Below, piece by piece: positions 17,341-26,242 of a stretch of 64,000 bases of DNA (its first letter is position 1; each line of letters begins with the position of its first letter). The DNA comes from Novosphingobium jiangmenense. GTDB lineage: Bacteria > Pseudomonadota > Alphaproteobacteria > Sphingomonadales > Sphingomonadaceae. A program made the position numbers and the translations under genes. Below the pieces are notes generated by a model. That model saw only the letters and a list, made by a program, of their open reading frames with translations. It was not told where the DNA came from and searched no databases. The stretch lies in contig NZ_JADQDC010000004.1 in the NCBI RefSeq assembly GCF_015694345.1, positions 264,522-328,521 of the forward strand, given 5' to 3'.

Positions 17341-17922
17341 ATGAAGCGCCTGATCCCTGCCGCCCTGCTGCTCTCGAGCGCCTTTGCCGCTCCGGCCTTT
17401 GCGCAAGGCGCCGACCAGCCGCTGCTCGATCCATCGGGCGAAAAGGTCAATCAGCTCATCGTCTATGGCGACGATCCCTGTCCGAAGTCCGAAGGCAACA
17501 CGATCACCGTCTGCGCGCGCAAGGACGAGGCCGAGCGCTTCCGCATCCCCAAGCCGCTGCGTGACAACCCCAACGCCCCGGTCAACCAGGCATGGAGTCA
17601 GAAGGTCCGCGCCTATGAGACGGTGGGCAACTTCGGCACCAACTCGTGCTCCGCGGTCGGCGCTGGCGGCGCCACCGGCTGCCTCACCCGCCTGATCGAC
17701 CGCGCCTATTCCGAGAAGAAGAATGGCTCCGACGTCCAGTTCGGCAAGCTGATCGAGGAAGAGCGCGCCAAGCGCCTCCAGACCATCGACGCCGATGCCG
17801 CCGCCGAACAGGCGCGCGTCGAGCAGATCGAGAAAGAATATGAGGCAAGGCTCAAGCGCGAGCGGGAGCGGGAGCAGGCGGGCGAACAGGCTCCGGGCAC
17901 ACCTGCACCCACGCAGCCCTGA
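17341..17922 (+). CDS. Exported hypothetical protein with CP-x-TITVC motif
   Basis: 193 residues with a clear signal peptide (cleavage near AFAQG, residue 22). The mature part contains DDPCPKSEGNTITVCARKDE followed by RFRIPKPLRDN, further cysteines in NSCSAVGAGGATGC, and a C-terminal charged coiled coil (about 135-180) ending in a Pro-rich tail. I do not recognise a characterised family. The cysteine motif is shared with the exported protein at 56535-57002, so the two are related at domain level. It stands alone after coq7 and converges on fabI across a palindromic element. Confidence 0.85.
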   Translation: MKRLIPAALLLSSAFAAPAFAQGADQPLLDPSGEKVNQLIVYGDDPCPKSEGNTITVCARKDEAERFRIPKPLRDNPNAPVNQAWSQKVRAYETVGNFGTNSCSAVGAGGATGCLTRLIDRAYSEKKNGSDVQFGKLIEEERAKRLQTIDADAAAEQARVEQIEKEYEARLKREREREQAGEQAPGTPAPTQP

Positions 17923-17947
17923 AGCCTGCAAGGGGCTGGATTCCATA

Positions 17948-17983
17948 ACTTCGTCATTCCCGCCTTCGCGGGAATGACGAAGT
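17948..17983. repeat. Dispersed palindrome, 16-bp perfect stem
   Basis: ACTTCGTCATTCCCGC pairs perfectly with GCGGGAATGACGAAGT around a CTTC loop. It lies between two converging genes and can act as a transcription terminator for both. It shares the GTCATTCCCGC core with the pair at 12968-13063. Confidence 0.85.
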
Positions 17984-17992
17984 CTGAGAGCA

Positions 17993-18796
17993 TTACCCCA
18001 GCGCGATATCCGGCGCGTCTTCCTGCTTCATGCCGACGGTGTGGTACCCGGCATCGACATGATGCGTCTCGCCGGTCACGCCCGACGACAGGTCCGACAG
18101 GAAGTACAGCCCCGCGCCGCCCACGTCCTCGATGGTCACGTTGCGGCGCAGCGGGCTGTTCAGCTCGTTCCACTTGAGGATGTAGCGGAAGTCGCCGATG
18201 CCGCTGGCGGCCAGCGTCTTGATTGGCCCCGCCGAAATCGCATTGACGCGCACACCCGCCGGTCCGCAGTCGTTGGCGAGGTACTTCACGCTGGTTTCCA
18301 GCGCCGCCTTGGCCACGCCCATCACGTTGTAGTGCGGCACGACCTTTTCCGCGCCGTAATAGGTCAGTGTCAGGATCGAACCACCGTTCGGCATCATCTC
18401 CATCGCCCGCTTGGTCACGGCGACGAGGCTGTAGGCCGAGATGTTCATCGTCATCAGGAAGTTGTCGAGCGTGGTGTCGTAGAAACGCCCACGCAGCTGG
18501 TTCTTGTCGGAATAGCCGATGGCGTGGACGATGAAGTCGATCGTCGGCCACCGCTCTTTCAGCGTCTCGAACGTCTGGTCGAGCGCGGCCATATCGGACA
18601 CGTCGCATTCGATCAGGAAATCGCTGCCAAGGCTTGCCGCCAAGGGGCGCACGCGCTTTTCCAGCGCCTCGCCCTGATAGGAGAAGGCCAGTTCGGCGCC
18701 ATGTTCGTGCAGTTGCTTGGCGATGCCCCAGGCGAGCGACTTGTCATTGGCAAGGCCCATGATCAGGCCGCGCTTGCCTTGCATAAGTCCGGTCAT
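17993..18796 (-). CDS. fabI: Enoyl-[acyl-carrier-protein] reductase FabI
   Basis: 267-residue NADH-dependent reductase that completes each fatty-acid elongation cycle; target of triclosan. The short-chain dehydrogenase variant typical of FabI is seen: GLANDKSLAWGIA near the N-terminus, YYGAEKVVPHYNVMGVAKAALE with Tyr146, Tyr156 and Lys163, and the ISAGPIKTLAASGI loop. Its ATG shares bases with the stop of the upstream yihY-like gene (ATGA), so translation is coupled. It is the last gene of a dnaJ-yihY-fabI unit. Confidence 0.97.
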   Translation of the reverse strand: MTGLMQGKRGLIMGLANDKSLAWGIAKQLHEHGAELAFSYQGEALEKRVRPLAASLGSDFLIECDVSDMAALDQTFETLKERWPTIDFIVHAIGYSDKNQLRGRFYDTTLDNFLMTMNISAYSLVAVTKRAMEMMPNGGSILTLTYYGAEKVVPHYNVMGVAKAALETSVKYLANDCGPAGVRVNAISAGPIKTLAASGIGDFRYILKWNELNSPLRRNVTIEDVGGAGLYFLSDLSSGVTGETHHVDAGYHTVGMKQEDAPDIALG

Positions 18797-19839
18797 GCGT
18801 TTTCGTTCTCGCTTCTTGTTTCGTTCCCGGCGCTCGCCGCCGAGGCGCGTGCGCGATTGTCGGCTTGTCCCAGCATGTCGCGCTCTTCCGGCGTTTCGGC
18901 AAGTGCGGCGTTGAGTTCGGCCCCCACAACCATCCCTAAGCCGACCAGCCAGAAAAAGAAAAGGGCGATCATCATCCCGGCCAGACTTCCGTAGGTGAGA
19001 TCGTAGGAGAAAAAGGTCCGGAGTGCGGTCGGCAGCAGCGTCGTCACCGCGATCCACCAGACCGTCACGAACAGCGCGCCGGGCCACTTGGGATAACTGC
19101 GACCGCGATAGGCACCCGGTGTCAGCGAGATGAAGAGCAGCCAGAGCGCGCCGTAGAGGACGCCGGCCGGGATGAAGCGCGAGAGGGCAAGGCTGTCGAC
19201 CAGAGTGCCGAACTGGGGCAGCCACGCCTCGATCACTTCCTGCGCCGCGCCGATCAGCACCTGCGCGAAGATCGCCAGCAGGATCAGCACCACCGAAGCG
19301 AGGGTTATGCCGGTGGAGGCCAGTCGATAGCGCCAAAAGGCGTGTTCCCAGCGCGTGCCGTAAGCGCGGCGCAGGATGTCGCGGATCGTCTCGACAAGGC
19401 TGCCCACTGTCCACAGGCCGACGATGCCGCCGATCCACAGCAGCCAGCCGGTTCGCGCTTCGATCACGCTGCGGGCGACCGGCTCGATCGTCGAGGCGAC
19501 CACCGGGGGCAGGGCAATAAGCACCGTGTCGATCGCGGCGGCGCGCTGGCTCGCCTCGCCGATGAACGAGAACAGCGCCGCGCCGGTAATGAAGAACGGG
19601 AACAGCGCGATCACGATCATGTAGGCGAGGTTGCCAGCATGGATCGAGCCGTCGTTGAATACGCCGGTCCACACGCGCTTGACCACTTCCCAGGCACGGC
19701 TCCCCGGGCCTAGGCGTTCGCGCGCCTCGGCGAGGCCCGAGCGCCAACGCAGCGCTTCGCGGCGCCGTGCCTCCGGCGAAAGGTCGGGCATGTCGACAAG
19801 CGGTCGCGCGTCCGGCGGATGCTGGCCGGGCGCCTTCAT
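18793..19839 (-). CDS. YihY/BrkB family inner-membrane protein
   Basis: 348 residues with about six membrane helices between residues 70 and 310. Family signatures include WTGVFNDGSIHAGNLAYMIVIALFPF, TGWLLWIGGIVGLWTVGSLVETI, and SYDLTYGSLAGMMIALFFFWLVGLGMVVGAELNAAL. The family (UPF0761; formerly misnamed ribonuclease BN) has no settled function. Its ATG follows the dnaJ-type gene's TGA with no gap and its stop overlaps the fabI start, so all three genes form one tightly coupled operon. Confidence 0.92.
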   Translation of the reverse strand: MKAPGQHPPDARPLVDMPDLSPEARRREALRWRSGLAEARERLGPGSRAWEVVKRVWTGVFNDGSIHAGNLAYMIVIALFPFFITGAALFSFIGEASQRAAAIDTVLIALPPVVASTIEPVARSVIEARTGWLLWIGGIVGLWTVGSLVETIRDILRRAYGTRWEHAFWRYRLASTGITLASVVLILLAIFAQVLIGAAQEVIEAWLPQFGTLVDSLALSRFIPAGVLYGALWLLFISLTPGAYRGRSYPKWPGALFVTVWWIAVTTLLPTALRTFFSYDLTYGSLAGMMIALFFFWLVGLGMVVGAELNAALAETPEERDMLGQADNRARASAASAGNETRSENENA

Positions 19840-20787
19840 TCAGACCCCGAGTTTGTCGCGAACGTTGCGCATGTCCTGCCAACCCTCGAGACGGGCATTC
19901 AGATCCGCATCGTCGGCAGGAATGTCGATCTGCAGGGTGACGAGCTGGTCGCCGCGCGTACCGTCTTTGCGGGTGAAACCCTTGCCCTTGAGGCGCAGCG
20001 TGCGCCCGCTAGAACTGCCGGGCGCAACGGTCAGCATCACTGCGCCGTCGACCGTCGGGACTTTTACCTTCGCACCACCGACCGCTTCGGAAAGGCTGAT
20101 CGGCAAGTCGAGCCGGATGTTGTCGCCGTCCCGCTCGTAGAACGGGTGGCTGCCGATCTCGATGGTGACAATGGCGTCGCCGTTGCCGCCGGGGCCTGGT
20201 TCGCCCTTGCCGCCAAGCCGCATCTGCTGGCCGGATTCGATCCCGGCGGGCAGCTTGAGGTCGATGGTCTTGCCATCCGACAGCGTGATGCGCTGGTTGG
20301 CGCGCGTTGCCGCGTCGACGAACGAGACCTGCAGGCGATAGTTCACGTTGGCGCCCTTGGGTGGAGGACCGCGACGCGCGCCGCCGCCCCCACCGAAGCC
20401 GCCGCCCATTCCGCCGCGCCCGCCGAACAGGCCTTCGAAGATGTCGCCGATGTCGGGGCCGCCGCCACCGAAGCCGCCCTCGAAGCCACCGTCGTGGCGG
20501 AACCCGCCCTGGTGACCGCCAAAGCCACCACCGCCCCCGAAACCACCGCCAAACGGTCCGGTCGGATTGCCATCGGCGTCGATTTCACCGCGGTCGAACT
20601 TGGCCCGCTTGTCCTTGTCGGACAGCAGGTCATAGGCGCGGGTCACTTCGGAAAAGCGCTCCGCCGCCTTGGGATTGTCCTTGTTGGTGTCCGGGTGCAG
20701 TTCCTTTGCGAGCTTGCGATAGGCAGACTTGATGTCCTTCTCGCTTGCGCTGCGCGGAACTCCCAGGATCGAATACGGATCGGCCAT
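19840..20787 (-). CDS. DnaJ-type co-chaperone without zinc finger (CbpA/class II-like)
   Basis: 315 residues. It has an N-terminal J domain (about 3-67) with HPD at 31-33, a long Gly/Phe-rich stretch (about 75-140) broken by Asp/His, and then the DnaJ C-terminal substrate-binding domains with no CxxCxGxG zinc fingers. That makes it a class II (CbpA/DnaJB-like) partner of DnaK and not the housekeeping DnaJ. It starts the dnaJ-yihY-fabI operon. The 20788-21019 gap upstream carries promoter space for this gene and for the divergent pdxH. Confidence 0.92.
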   Translation of the reverse strand: MADPYSILGVPRSASEKDIKSAYRKLAKELHPDTNKDNPKAAERFSEVTRAYDLLSDKDKRAKFDRGEIDADGNPTGPFGGGFGGGGGFGGHQGGFRHDGGFEGGFGGGGPDIGDIFEGLFGGRGGMGGGFGGGGGARRGPPPKGANVNYRLQVSFVDAATRANQRITLSDGKTIDLKLPAGIESGQQMRLGGKGEPGPGGNGDAIVTIEIGSHPFYERDGDNIRLDLPISLSEAVGGAKVKVPTVDGAVMLTVAPGSSSGRTLRLKGKGFTRKDGTRGDQLVTLQIDIPADDADLNARLEGWQDMRNVRDKLGV

Positions 20788-20986
20788 GGCTCCCTAGCTA
20801 GGATTTGCGAGGCCTGCCCGCAAGGTTGCCTTTCCTACATTGCGCGGGAGGAGTAGGTCGGTTCCATGCAATTGATCCCGGTCATGGAAAACCTCTGCCC
20901 GAAGCGCAGAGTCCCCGCGAAGGCGGAGGCCGCTCTCGTGCAAAGACTTCGCCCGAACCGCCCCTGACGCCTTTTTTCAGGACAGT

Positions 20987-21004
20987 GTAAACCCCGTAAA
21001 CCCC
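20987..21004. promoter_or_regulatory. Tandem 9-bp direct repeat before pdxH
   Basis: GTAAACCCC occurs twice with no gap, 16 bases before the pdxH start. It could bind a regulator or form part of the 5' leader; no known consensus was matched. Confidence 0.35.
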
Positions 21005-21019
21005 CTTCAGGAAATCCCG

Positions 21020-21631
21020 GTGCAACCTGAACAGAATTCCGACGCGATCCCCCACGACGATCCTTTCGCGATCTTCGAATCGTGGTTTGCCGAAGCTAAG
21101 GCCAGCGAGCCCAATGATCCGAACGCGATGGCCCTCGCCACGTCCACGCCTCACGGTCACCCGTCGGTACGCATGGTGCTGCTGAAAGGCCACGGTCCCG
21201 ACGGCTTCGTGTTCTACACCAACTTCCACAGCCGCAAGGGCGGAGAGCTGGCCTCGAATCCGAATGTCGCGCTGCTGTTCCACTGGAAATCGCTGCGCCG
21301 CCAGATCCGCATCGAAGGCACGATCGCCGAGGTGACGGCGGCAGAGGCCGACGCCTACTTCGCCAGCCGCCATCCCGAATCACGTCTCGGCTCAGCCGCG
21401 TCGGACCAGTCGCGCCCGCTGCCGGATCGCCAGGTCTATCTCGACCGCGTTGCCGCACTGCGCGAGCAGTACCCCGATGGCAACGTGCCCCGCCCGGCGC
21501 ACTGGTCGGGCTATCGCGTGACGCCCTCCGCTATCGAGTTCTGGCAGGATCGCGACTATCGCCTGCACGAACGCCGCCGCTTCGTCGGCGATGGCGCGGG
21601 CGGCTGGACCAGCACCCTGCTTTACCCTTAA
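21020..21631 (+). CDS. pdxH: Pyridoxamine 5'-phosphate oxidase PdxH
   Basis: 203-residue FMN enzyme that oxidises pyridoxamine/pyridoxine phosphate to pyridoxal phosphate. Family stretches: AMALATSTPHGHPSVRMVLLKG, GFVFYTNFHSRKGGEL, ALLFHWKSLRRQIRIEG, FWQDRDYRLHERRRF. The start is GTG 21020 with AGGA seven bases upstream. The C-terminus ends in LYP, the canonical PdxH end. The next gene follows after 11 bases. Confidence 0.96.
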   Translation: MQPEQNSDAIPHDDPFAIFESWFAEAKASEPNDPNAMALATSTPHGHPSVRMVLLKGHGPDGFVFYTNFHSRKGGELASNPNVALLFHWKSLRRQIRIEGTIAEVTAAEADAYFASRHPESRLGSAASDQSRPLPDRQVYLDRVAALREQYPDGNVPRPAHWSGYRVTPSAIEFWQDRDYRLHERRRFVGDGAGGWTSTLLYP

Positions 21632-21642
21632 GGCTCTGAATC

Positions 21643-22620
21643 ATGGACATGACCCGCACCGACGCGCACAACGATCTCAACCGCAAGGCGGCGCTTGCCA
21701 GCATCTCTGTGGCGGTGCTGCTCGTGGGCATGAAGGCGTGGGCGGTGATCTCCACGGGGTCCACGGCCATGCTCGGCTCGCTGGCAGACACTGCGCTCGA
21801 TCTCGTCGCCAGCCTCGCCACGCTGATGGGCGTCTGGGTCGCCTCGCAGCCTGACGACCACAACCACCGCTTCGGGCACGGCAAGGCCGAGGCGCTCGCT
21901 GCAATGTTTCAGGTCGTGCTGATCTCGATCTCGGCGATCGGCCTTGCCTTCCGCGCCGTCGGCCAGTTCCTCGGGTCTGCGCAAGTAGCCGAAGCGGAAT
22001 CGGGCGTGATCGTCTCGACGATCGCGCTGGCCGCAACGGTCGCGCTGCTGGCCTACCAGCGTCACGTGATCCGCCAGACCGGCAGCCTCGCGATCAGCAC
22101 CGACAATGTGCATTACAAGTCGGACCTGTTCCTCAACCTCGCGGTGATCGCGGCGCTGGTGCTGGATACCTACGTCGGCATCAAGGGCGCGGACGCGGTC
22201 TTCGCCTTCGGCATCGCGCTGTGGCTCGGCTGGGGCGCATGGGGTGCCTCGCAGGAAGCGATCGAGCAGCTGATGGACCACGAATGGCCACTCGAAAAGC
22301 GCGAGCGGTTCCTTGAGGTTGTTGCCCAGCATCCGGAACTCAAGGGCCTGCACGACTTGCGAACCCGCACCAGCGGCAACCGCGATTTCGTCCAGTTCCA
22401 TGTCTGGGTCGACGGACGCATGACCGTGACCGAAGCCCACCGTGTTATGGACGAGATCGAGGACAAGCTGACGGCGGAATTCCCCGGTGTCGAAATTCTC
22501 ATCCACCCCGATCCGGAAGGGCTGGTCGACGAGGACATGATGGGCGCTGAAAACCTGCTCAATCCCGGACCTGACGGCACCAGCCCGGCCATCCTGGCGC
22601 AAGGAGCACCCGGCGCGTGA
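21643..22620 (+). CDS. Cation diffusion facilitator, FieF-like metal efflux transporter
   Basis: 325-residue CDF transporter with six predicted membrane helices and a C-terminal cytoplasmic domain. The transport-site residues are present: Asp49/Asp53 in GSLADTALD and His157/Asp161 in HYKSD, a 2-Asp/His-Asp set typical of Zn/Fe exporters of the FieF group. A DDHNHRFGHGKAE histidine-rich loop lies between helices 2 and 3. Its TGA overlaps the GTG of the next gene by four bases. Metal specificity cannot be read from sequence alone. Confidence 0.93.
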   Translation: MDMTRTDAHNDLNRKAALASISVAVLLVGMKAWAVISTGSTAMLGSLADTALDLVASLATLMGVWVASQPDDHNHRFGHGKAEALAAMFQVVLISISAIGLAFRAVGQFLGSAQVAEAESGVIVSTIALAATVALLAYQRHVIRQTGSLAISTDNVHYKSDLFLNLAVIAALVLDTYVGIKGADAVFAFGIALWLGWGAWGASQEAIEQLMDHEWPLEKRERFLEVVAQHPELKGLHDLRTRTSGNRDFVQFHVWVDGRMTVTEAHRVMDEIEDKLTAEFPGVEILIHPDPEGLVDEDMMGAENLLNPGPDGTSPAILAQGAPGA

Positions 22621-23432
22621 GCGATTCGAAGGTCCCCTACTTCCACGTCGATGCCTTCACCGCCCGCGCGCTCGGCGGCAACCAGGCGGCGGTGATGATG
22701 CTGGAAGCCTGGCCCGACGATGCAACGCTGCAGGCCATCGGCGCGGAAAACATGTTCGCCGAAACCGCATTTCTCGTGCCCGACCACAGCGGTGCGGCGG
22801 ATTTCGAACTGCGCTGGTTCACGCCTGCTGTCGAAGTCGCGATGTGCGGCCATGCCACACTTGCTTCGGGTCATGTCGTGCTGGCGCAGGACCCAATGCG
22901 GGGGCGGGTGACCTTCTCGACCCGCAAGGCAGGCGTTCTGGAAGTGTCGCGGGATGGCGAGCGCTACGTGCTCTCGCTCCCCGCCGTGCCCACTGCGCCC
23001 GGCGCGTTTGACGAGGCGGTGCCGTTGCTGGGGCCGGGGCAACCGGACGAGGTTTGGCAGGGTGATGGCTACAACATCTTCCATTATGCCACCGCCGACG
23101 AGGTGCTCGCGCTGGCCCCGGATTTCAAGGCGCTGCTCCGGTTCGGGGACGTGCAGTTCATCGCAACGGCGCCCGGTACAGCTCATGCTTCGGGCGCCGA
23201 CATCGTCAGCCGCGTGTTTGTGCCCGGTGGCGGGATCGACGAGGATGCTGCGACAGGATCGGCCCATGCTGCCCTGACGCCCTATTGGGCGGCCAAGCTT
23301 GGGCGTACGGAATTCACTGCGCATCAGGCGTCGGCGCGCGGGGCGGATTTCGTCTGTCGTCTCGAACGGGACCGTGTGCTGCTCGGCGGCGATTGCGTGA
23401 CAGTGGTCGAGGGCCTGTTCCGCCTGCCTTGA
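22617..23432 (+). CDS. PhzF family isomerase-like protein
   Basis: 271-residue protein of the PhzF fold (diaminopimelate-epimerase-like). Conserved pieces: FHVDAFTARALGGNQAAV, the catalytic glutamate in NMFAETAFL (Glu49), FTPAVEVAMCGHATLASGHV, and GGGIDEDAATGSAHAALTPYW. Substrate is unknown for most family members; there are no phenazine genes here, so a phenazine role is not supported. It starts with GTG in a four-base overlap with the transporter gene. Confidence 0.9.
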   Translation: MSDSKVPYFHVDAFTARALGGNQAAVMMLEAWPDDATLQAIGAENMFAETAFLVPDHSGAADFELRWFTPAVEVAMCGHATLASGHVVLAQDPMRGRVTFSTRKAGVLEVSRDGERYVLSLPAVPTAPGAFDEAVPLLGPGQPDEVWQGDGYNIFHYATADEVLALAPDFKALLRFGDVQFIATAPGTAHASGADIVSRVFVPGGGIDEDAATGSAHAALTPYWAAKLGRTEFTAHQASARGADFVCRLERDRVLLGGDCVTVVEGLFRLP

Positions 23433-23441
23433 AGTTCGCTC

Positions 23442-24566
23442 TCAGCGATACAGCGAGACGATATCCGCAAGTCCGTCGACGACCGGTGCCAGCTTGTCGT
23501 CCTGCGTCTTGCCGAGGCGGACCACGGTGAGGCCGCGGCTCGGACTGACCATCACGTACTGGCCGAGATGGCCGATGCACGAGAACAGGTCCCTCGGGCC
23601 ACGCTCCGGAAAGAGCGAGGATTCGCCGTTCGTCGGTGTCCGGTTGAGCCAGATCTGCGCGCCATACTGCGCCTCGCGCGGCGAGGGCGTGAGCATGAAC
23701 TCGATCCACTGGCGCGGGATGATCTGCGCGCCCTTGACCGAGCCCTTGTTACGCAGGAACTCGCCGAACCTGGCCCAGTCGCGCGCGGTGCCGTGGATCA
23801 GCGAACCACCGATCAGCGTGCCCGATGCGTCGAATTCGGGCAGCATCGACTTCATGCCCGCCGGTTCGAACAGCCGCGTGCGCAGATAGTCTGCCACGGC
23901 GCGGCGGCGGCTCTCGGGATCAGGCGCAGGCGAAAGCACGCGGGCGGCGAGGTCCGCCAGAATCACGCTGGTCGCCGAAGAGTACTCGAACTTGCGCCCC
24001 GGCTCTGCCTCCAGCGGCTGGTCCTCGGCATAGCGCGCCATGTCGTCGCGACCGTCGAGGAAGAGCATGCGCACTTCATCGGATTCGTAGACCGGATTTA
24101 TCGCCTCGGAATGGCGCAGACCCGACCGCATCTGCAGCAACTGGCGCAGGGTGATCTCGCCGCGCGGATCGCCCGGGCGCTGCCAGGCCGGAACCGGTGC
24201 GCTCTCGTCAAGCCGCAGGCGACCATCGGAAACGAGCATGCCGATCATCACCCCGGTGACCGACTTGGCCATCGACCAGCTCACGAACCGTGTGTTCTCG
24301 TGATAGCCCTCGGCGTAGCGCTCGGCGACAATGCGGCCGTTCTTCATCACGATCACCGCGCGCGTCTCGCCCATTTCGGGAGCGAACAGGGCATCGACGG
24401 CGCGGGCGAGCTTGTCCCGGTTGGTGCCGGGGTCTTTGACCACCGCCTTGAGCGCGGCTTCGGAGACCGGCGGCGGGCCGTCAGGCGCGTTCTTCCCCTG
24501 CGAACAGGCTGCCACGGCTGGCAGCAGCGCGAGGGTCACGATAAGGGAGAGCGAGCGGCGGGCCAT
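23442..24566 (-). CDS. Serine hydrolase, class C beta-lactamase-like lipoprotein
   Basis: 374 residues with a lipoprotein signal peptide (LPAVAAC, Cys21) and a beta-lactamase/DD-peptidase fold. The nucleophile motif is SMAK (Ser98-Lys101, in FVSWSMAKSVTG), a Tyr-Ser-Ser (FEYSSATS) lies in the second motif region, and GHLGQYVMVSP is near the end. These proteins include esterases, carboxypeptidases and 6-aminohexanoate-dimer hydrolase relatives; the sequence does not decide. There is no evidence of antibiotic resistance. AAAGGA is eight bases before ATG. Confidence 0.88.
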   Translation of the reverse strand: MARRSLSLIVTLALLPAVAACSQGKNAPDGPPPVSEAALKAVVKDPGTNRDKLARAVDALFAPEMGETRAVIVMKNGRIVAERYAEGYHENTRFVSWSMAKSVTGVMIGMLVSDGRLRLDESAPVPAWQRPGDPRGEITLRQLLQMRSGLRHSEAINPVYESDEVRMLFLDGRDDMARYAEDQPLEAEPGRKFEYSSATSVILADLAARVLSPAPDPESRRRAVADYLRTRLFEPAGMKSMLPEFDASGTLIGGSLIHGTARDWARFGEFLRNKGSVKGAQIIPRQWIEFMLTPSPREAQYGAQIWLNRTPTNGESSLFPERGPRDLFSCIGHLGQYVMVSPSRGLTVVRLGKTQDDKLAPVVDGLADIVSLYR

Positions 24567-24598
24567 CGGGCCAGTCCTTTCGACCAGAATCGGCAGTC

Positions 24599-24967
24599 AT
24601 GGCAACCGGCAACCACAGTTCCCCCACAGCTCCGTCGCTGACCATCGCGCCCAGGCGCAGCTGGCGCCTGCGCGCGGCACTGATCCTGCTGGTGATCGTG
24701 CTGGCGCTGCTGGCGACATTCTGGTCGGCGATTCGCGGCTATGCGACGACGGGTGCAAGCTATGGCGCGCGCGTCGCCTGCTCGTGCCGCTTTGTCGGCG
24801 GGCGCGAACTGTCGGATTGCCGCAAGGACTTCGAGCCCGGCATGGAACTGGTGACGCTGAGCGAGAACGCCGAGGCAAGGAGCGTGACCGCGCGCTTCGC
24901 CCTCGTGTTCAGCCAGACCGCAACTTATCGCGAAGGTCCAGGCTGCGTGCTCGAGCCGTGGAAGTAG
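24599..24967 (+). CDS. Hypothetical membrane-anchored protein with CxC motif
   Basis: 122 residues. A basic N-terminus and one membrane helix (about 25-43, ALILLVIVLALLATFWSAI) lead to a short periplasmic domain with GASYGARVACSCRFVGGRELSDCRKDFEPGM, and a late GPGCVLEPW. Four cysteines suggest disulfides. I do not recognise a family. It is divergent from the serine hydrolase lipoprotein with only 32 bases between start codons, hinting at joint function or overlapping promoters. It ends four bases before the mnmA stop on the other strand. Confidence 0.8.
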   Translation: MATGNHSSPTAPSLTIAPRRSWRLRAALILLVIVLALLATFWSAIRGYATTGASYGARVACSCRFVGGRELSDCRKDFEPGMELVTLSENAEARSVTARFALVFSQTATYREGPGCVLEPWK

Positions 24968-24971
24968 CCGC

Positions 24972-26111
24972 TCAGGCTTCCCAGCGCTCGGTCGAATCGA
25001 TCCAGCCACCGCCGACGACGCGTTCGCCGGCATAGAGCACGGCGGCCTGACCGGGGGCGACGCCGAACTCCGGCTGGAGAAAGCGGATCTCAGCCGTCGC
25101 ACCTTCTCCGAGCGGCCCTTCCAGTTCGACCGGGACGGGCTTGGCCAACGAGCGGACCTTGGCCGTCAGGGGGCCCGCCGGGAGCGGACCGATGCGGTTC
25201 GTCTCGATGATCTTGGCGCGGCTGACGGCGAGCATCTGGCGTGGCCCGACCAGCACCCGGCGCTGCGGCGCATCGAGGCCGATGACGTAAAGCGGTTCGG
25301 GCTGCCCGCCGATCTCCAACCCGCGCCGCTGGCCGACCGTGTAATGGATGATGCCGCGATGCTGCCCGAGCACCTCGCCGCTGGCCGCGTGCACGATCTC
25401 GCCGGGCGCGTCTCCCTCGGGACGCACCGCGCGGACGATCTTGGCGTAGTCGCCATCCGGCACGAAGCAGATGTCCTGGCTGTCGGGCTTGGCGGCGACG
25501 ACGAGACCCAGTTCTTCGGCGATCCGACGCGTCTCGGTCTTGGGCAGCCCTCCCAGCGGGAACCGCAGGTAATCGAGCTGGGATTCGGTGGTGCCGTAAA
25601 GGAAGTACGACTGGTCGCGGGCGGGATCGACGGCTCGATGCAGTTCGGCGCCAGCAGCGCCCATGACCCGGCGCACGTAATGCCCCGTGGCCAGGCAATC
25701 CGCGCCGAGTTCGCGCGCCATCGCCAGCAAGTCTGTGAACTTTGGCCCCATGTTGCAGCGAACGCAGGGGATCGGGGTGCGACCGTTGAGATAGTCGTCG
25801 GCAAAGCGCTCGACCACTTCCTCGCGGAAGCTGGATTCGTGGTCGAACACATAATGCGCGATGCCCAGACGGTCGGCGACCGCGCGCGCATCGCGGATGT
25901 CGTCGCCGGCGCAGCATGCGCCCTTGCGGCCGGTTGCCGCGCCGTAGTCATAGAGCTGCAGCGTCACGCCGATCACTTCGGCGCCACTGGCAGCGGCGAT
26001 GCCCGCAACCACGGAGCTGTCCACGCCGCCCGACATGGCAACCACGATGCGCCGCGCCTTGAGTGGTGCGGACAAGTCGAAAAGGTCGGGAAGGGCAGCG
26101 GTATCGAGCAT
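24972..26111 (-). CDS. mnmA: tRNA 2-thiouridine(34) synthase MnmA
   Basis: 379-residue thiouridylase that activates U34 of Lys/Glu/Gln tRNAs with ATP and inserts sulfur. The PP-loop is SGGVDSS (27-33); catalytic cysteines are Cys119 (PCVRCN) and Cys215 (DICFVPDG); TGHYVRR and KDQSYFL-like DQSYFLYG are also seen. The frame is open to 26186, but ATG 26111 ([11 protein letters not shown]) gives the expected length. The 26112-26242 gap separates it from the divergent sciP-associated gene. Confidence 0.95.
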   Translation of the reverse strand: MLDTAALPDLFDLSAPLKARRIVVAMSGGVDSSVVAGIAAASGAEVIGVTLQLYDYGAATGRKGACCAGDDIRDARAVADRLGIAHYVFDHESSFREEVVERFADDYLNGRTPIPCVRCNMGPKFTDLLAMARELGADCLATGHYVRRVMGAAGAELHRAVDPARDQSYFLYGTTESQLDYLRFPLGGLPKTETRRIAEELGLVVAAKPDSQDICFVPDGDYAKIVRAVRPEGDAPGEIVHAASGEVLGQHRGIIHYTVGQRRGLEIGGQPEPLYVIGLDAPQRRVLVGPRQMLAVSRAKIIETNRIGPLPAGPLTAKVRSLAKPVPVELEGPLGEGATAEIRFLQPEFGVAPGQAAVLYAGERVVGGGWIDSTERWEA

Positions 26112-26242
26112 TGCGCGCCCATAGGCTTTTTCCTGCTGAAGCGCAAAGCGTGCCAGGGTGGGGCCGACGCAAGCCAGAATGAACAACCGCTAAACAGGGC
26201 CTTTACCAGACCTTAGCCATCTTGGGTCTAAGTCTTCTGGCA

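Noticed and set aside
20865..20966. 33-codon ORF between dnaJ-type gene and pdxH with a GGAGGAG upstream
   Set aside because: Part of it matches the CCCCGCGAAGGCGG style of dispersed repeat, the spacing to the purine-rich box is too long, and the peptide has no feature of note.
22617..23432. Phenazine biosynthesis role for the PhzF protein
   Set aside because: No other phenazine gene is present; most PhzF-family proteins are unrelated to phenazines.
23442..24566. Antibiotic-resistance beta-lactamase
   Set aside because: The SxxK fold is shared by many esterases and peptidases; sequence and context give no support for drug hydrolysis.
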